NCBI RefSeq assembly: GCF_023078275.1
Contig: NC_062993.1
Location: 10,911,252 to 10,975,251, forward strand
DNA from: Leguminivora glycinivorella
Lineage: Eukaryota; Arthropoda; Insecta; Lepidoptera; Tortricidae
DNA: 64,000 nt
Direction of reading: 5' to 3'
Position 1 is the stretch's first letter, and each line of letters begins with the position of its first letter. The notes below the pieces were generated by a model. The model did no database searches, had not been told where the DNA came from, and saw only the letters and a program-made list of their open reading frames with translations. Positions 61,805 to 64,000 of the stretch are shown here, piece by piece. Position numbers and translations under genes: made by a program.

Positions 61805-62272
61805 TATATTTATGGCTATTTTGGATATTTTAACCCCATTGCACAACAACAGGGGAGAAAATTTCTTTTCCACCTCATTAGATTTTAAAATCGTTGTATT
61901 TATCGTGTTCAGCGACCCGATAAACCATAAAAACGATACCCATATTGTGTTTTTGACTTTACCCCCTTTTGCACCCCTTTAGGGGTCAAATTTTCAAAAA
62001 ACCTGAAACACGTGTTTAGTCATATGTCTTTAGGAATCCTCCTATGAAGTTTCGAATAAAATAGTCAAACTAATCTTGTTTCCCCATACAAACTTTGAAC
62101 TCGCATTTCACCCTTTTAAGAGGAGAATTTTGAAAAATTCTTTCTTAGTGCTCCTCTACGCCATATAAGGAACCTATGTGCCAAATTTGAAATCTCTAGG
62201 ACCAGCGGTTTCGGCTGTGTGTTGATATATTATGTCAGTTAGTCAGTCAGCCAGTTTCTTCTTTTATATATT
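61805..62272 (+). repeat. 460-bp tandem repeat, unit 1
   Basis: ATTTAACCCC-ATTGCAC-AACAACAGGGG near the start to GGACCAGCGGTTTCGGCTGTG and TTCTTCTTTTATATATTTG at the end. Unit 2 follows without a gap. Confidence 0.85.
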
Positions 62273-62722
62273 TGTTGACATTTAAACCCCATTGCACTAC
62301 AACAGGGGAGAAGGTATTTCACTTCCGCTTCGTTAGATTTTAAAAACGTTATATTTATCGTGATCAGCGACCCAATAAACCGTAAAAATGATACCCATAT
62401 TAGTTTTTTGACTTTATCACCCCCTTTTCACCCTTTTAGGGGTTAAATTTTCAAAAAACCTGAAACACGTATTCAGTCATATGTCTTAAGGAATCTTCCT
62501 GTGAAGTTTCGAATAAAATAGTCAAACTTATCTTGTTTCCCCATACAAACTTTGAACCCCCATTTGACCCCCTTAGGAGGTGAATTTTGGAAAATCCTTT
62601 CTTAGTGCTCCTCTACACTATATAAGGAACCAACGTGCCAAATTTGAAATCTCTAGGACCAGCGGTTTAGGCTGTGCGTTGATATGTCAGTCAGTCAGCT
62701 TCTTCTTTTATATATTTAGATT
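62273..62722 (+). repeat. 460-bp tandem repeat, unit 2
   Basis: Collinear with unit 1 (TTTTCAAAAAACCTGAAACA, CTTGTTTCCCCATACAAAC, GGACCAGCGGTTTAGGCTG), ending TTTTATATATTTAGA. Noncoding; looks like the 3' UTR of a retroelement. Confidence 0.85.
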
Positions 62723-63390
62723 AATGGCCACACGCCAAAACAAACCATAAAGCAACCGTAATCCTCCTGCTTGTCACTACCACCGCGCAGTCTCCGTACC
62801 AGCTACACTGGGTTAGGAATATGACCTACGGCTACGGCCAGCAACCAAGGCAGTAGATAACGTTGCAAAACACAATGCCAACCATGTGACATCAAAACTC
62901 AGAAACTCGGCATCCATGTGTATCGTCACACCTCGCCGACACGGGCTGATCCTGACTGTTCACTAATTTCATCAACAGATGATCATTAACCATATTTCAT
63001 GAGAACGTAACAATCTGACATCGTAGCGCCACATCGCACGCACCTATTAGTGCATATTTTGTTGTTATCAATGCACAAAAATCAATTTGTGTCGAAGAAT
63101 CGAAGAAATCAACAAGTAGTATCAATTTGTATCGAAGGAAATTAATAAGGTATCTTAAATTGACTTTAAAACTTCAAATAGACTTAAGTTGATTTCCTTT
63201 GTGATTTCGTAAATGCATTCAATATCAATTCACAGCGTAGATTTCCTCACAATAATTGTGTACCTCACAATAACAATTATTGTTATACTCACAAATAACT
63301 ATCTACGCTTCTTCATAATTTTTTTTACACTGCTACTTAAATAGCCTTCATACTGCTGTTCAAGTGCTATTCATCCACACATTTTTTTTT
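62723..63390. other. no gene seen
   Basis: CTCGCCGACACGGGCTGATCC (62934) resembles 59177. The rest is unassigned, ending in a T-run at 63380-63399. Confidence 0.4.
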
Positions 63391-63600
63391 TTTTTTTAAC
63401 TTTTAGCATGACTAGGTTATCATAATCACCAAATGTATGCCACGATGATCAGTAGTATTTTTCAATATGCTATAGTGTTTAATGTAGAAACTAACTAACA
63501 TAGCTCTTAAATTTTTATTTTTATTTTTTGTACTAACATCTTATGGATCAATGATGGATCTGAAATAAACGAATTTTATTTTTATTATTATAAACAATTC
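63391..63600 (+). repeat. probable retroposon 3' end
   Basis: ATGATGGATCTGAAATAAACG followed by AATTTTATTTTTATTATTA resembles the AATAAA-containing 3' end of insect retroposons. No ORF. Confidence 0.45.
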
Positions 63601-64000
63601 ACTGGGATTATTATTTTACAAAAATAACCTTAATTACTGTATTAAAAGAGCTCAACACCATACCCCATTTCTCTTCATTGCTTCCTTGCTCTTCATTGCT
63701 ATCTTGAATAGAATTCTTAATTTTGAGCATTATGCGCTCAAGCATACTATGCCAGTGCTATATTATACCATATATACGGGGAAAATTTGTCTTCGTGACT
63801 CAATTTAAGTTTATTTGCTAGCCATCGGCCATAAACTAATATTGTGATAGTAAAGCTTCTAGTCTCACATGACCAATATTCAAGTAATACCTAAGTAGTA
63901 GGTAATAACATTCTTTTTTTTTGTCATCGAACACACACGATGTCACAACGAAGCTTATCCGGACTAAATTTTCTTCTTCAAGTTCAATTTAAATATATCT
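63601..64000. other. no gene seen
   Basis: AT-rich to the window edge. Confidence 0.5.

Noticed and set aside
61302..61982. Plus-strand frames opposite the RT tail
   Set aside because: Antisense shadows of the minus-strand coding fragment.

Overview
This is an AT-rich animal genomic window, almost certainly from a moth or butterfly (Lepidoptera). The evidence is the repeat content: tRNA-headed SINEs ending in a GGTTCGAATCC B box, Helitron-type 3' ends (CTAG|T), palindromic MITEs with GTCGCGCGAC cores, RTE/jockey/CR1 retrotransposon tails and the 'GGACGGACGG...CGGAACCCTAAAAA' repeat, which I know as lepidopteran families. There is no bacterial-type gene organisation. Family names rest on recall and on comparing copies inside the window; no database was searched.

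Layout. 1-2.0 kb: 3' end of a Ty3/gypsy retrotransposon (integrase plus 3' LTR). 2-4.2 kb: microsatellite, Helitron fragment and nested foldback elements. 4.5-9.5 kb: the coding body of a second Ty3/gypsy element, with a small myristoylation-signal/membrane ORF, a split gag and an intact 1194-residue pol, but no visible LTRs. 9.8-29 kb: retrotransposon fragments (CR1/jockey, RTE, others), tRNA-like units, SINEs and foldbacks, including a 0.9-kb foldback built of TTTGGTATAAC-like units. 29.2-31.6 kb: a 2.3-kb imperfect inverted repeat studded with a CGTAAAGGAC motif. 31.66-50.6 kb: two candidate exons of one host gene on the + strand: a signal-peptide exon (31743-31802) behind a TATA box, and an exon (50447-50607) resembling the start of an Osiris/DUF1676 domain. 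Their phases match across an 18.6-kb, transposon-filled intron. 50.6-64 kb: mostly intron-like DNA, a 1-kb TIR element with repeated CGCTTGATTCT boxes, a 0.9-kb CCCTGT minisatellite and a tandem 460-bp repeat.

The only convincing host gene is the Osiris-like one, and its 3' exons are not visible and may lie beyond 64 kb. Both of its introns begin with degenerate repeats that resemble the adjoining exon/donor sequence. The large palindrome sits directly upstream of its TATA box, with imperfect direct repeats at its two sides. Everything else is mobile-element DNA, mostly decayed, with several nested insertions that can be ordered in time.
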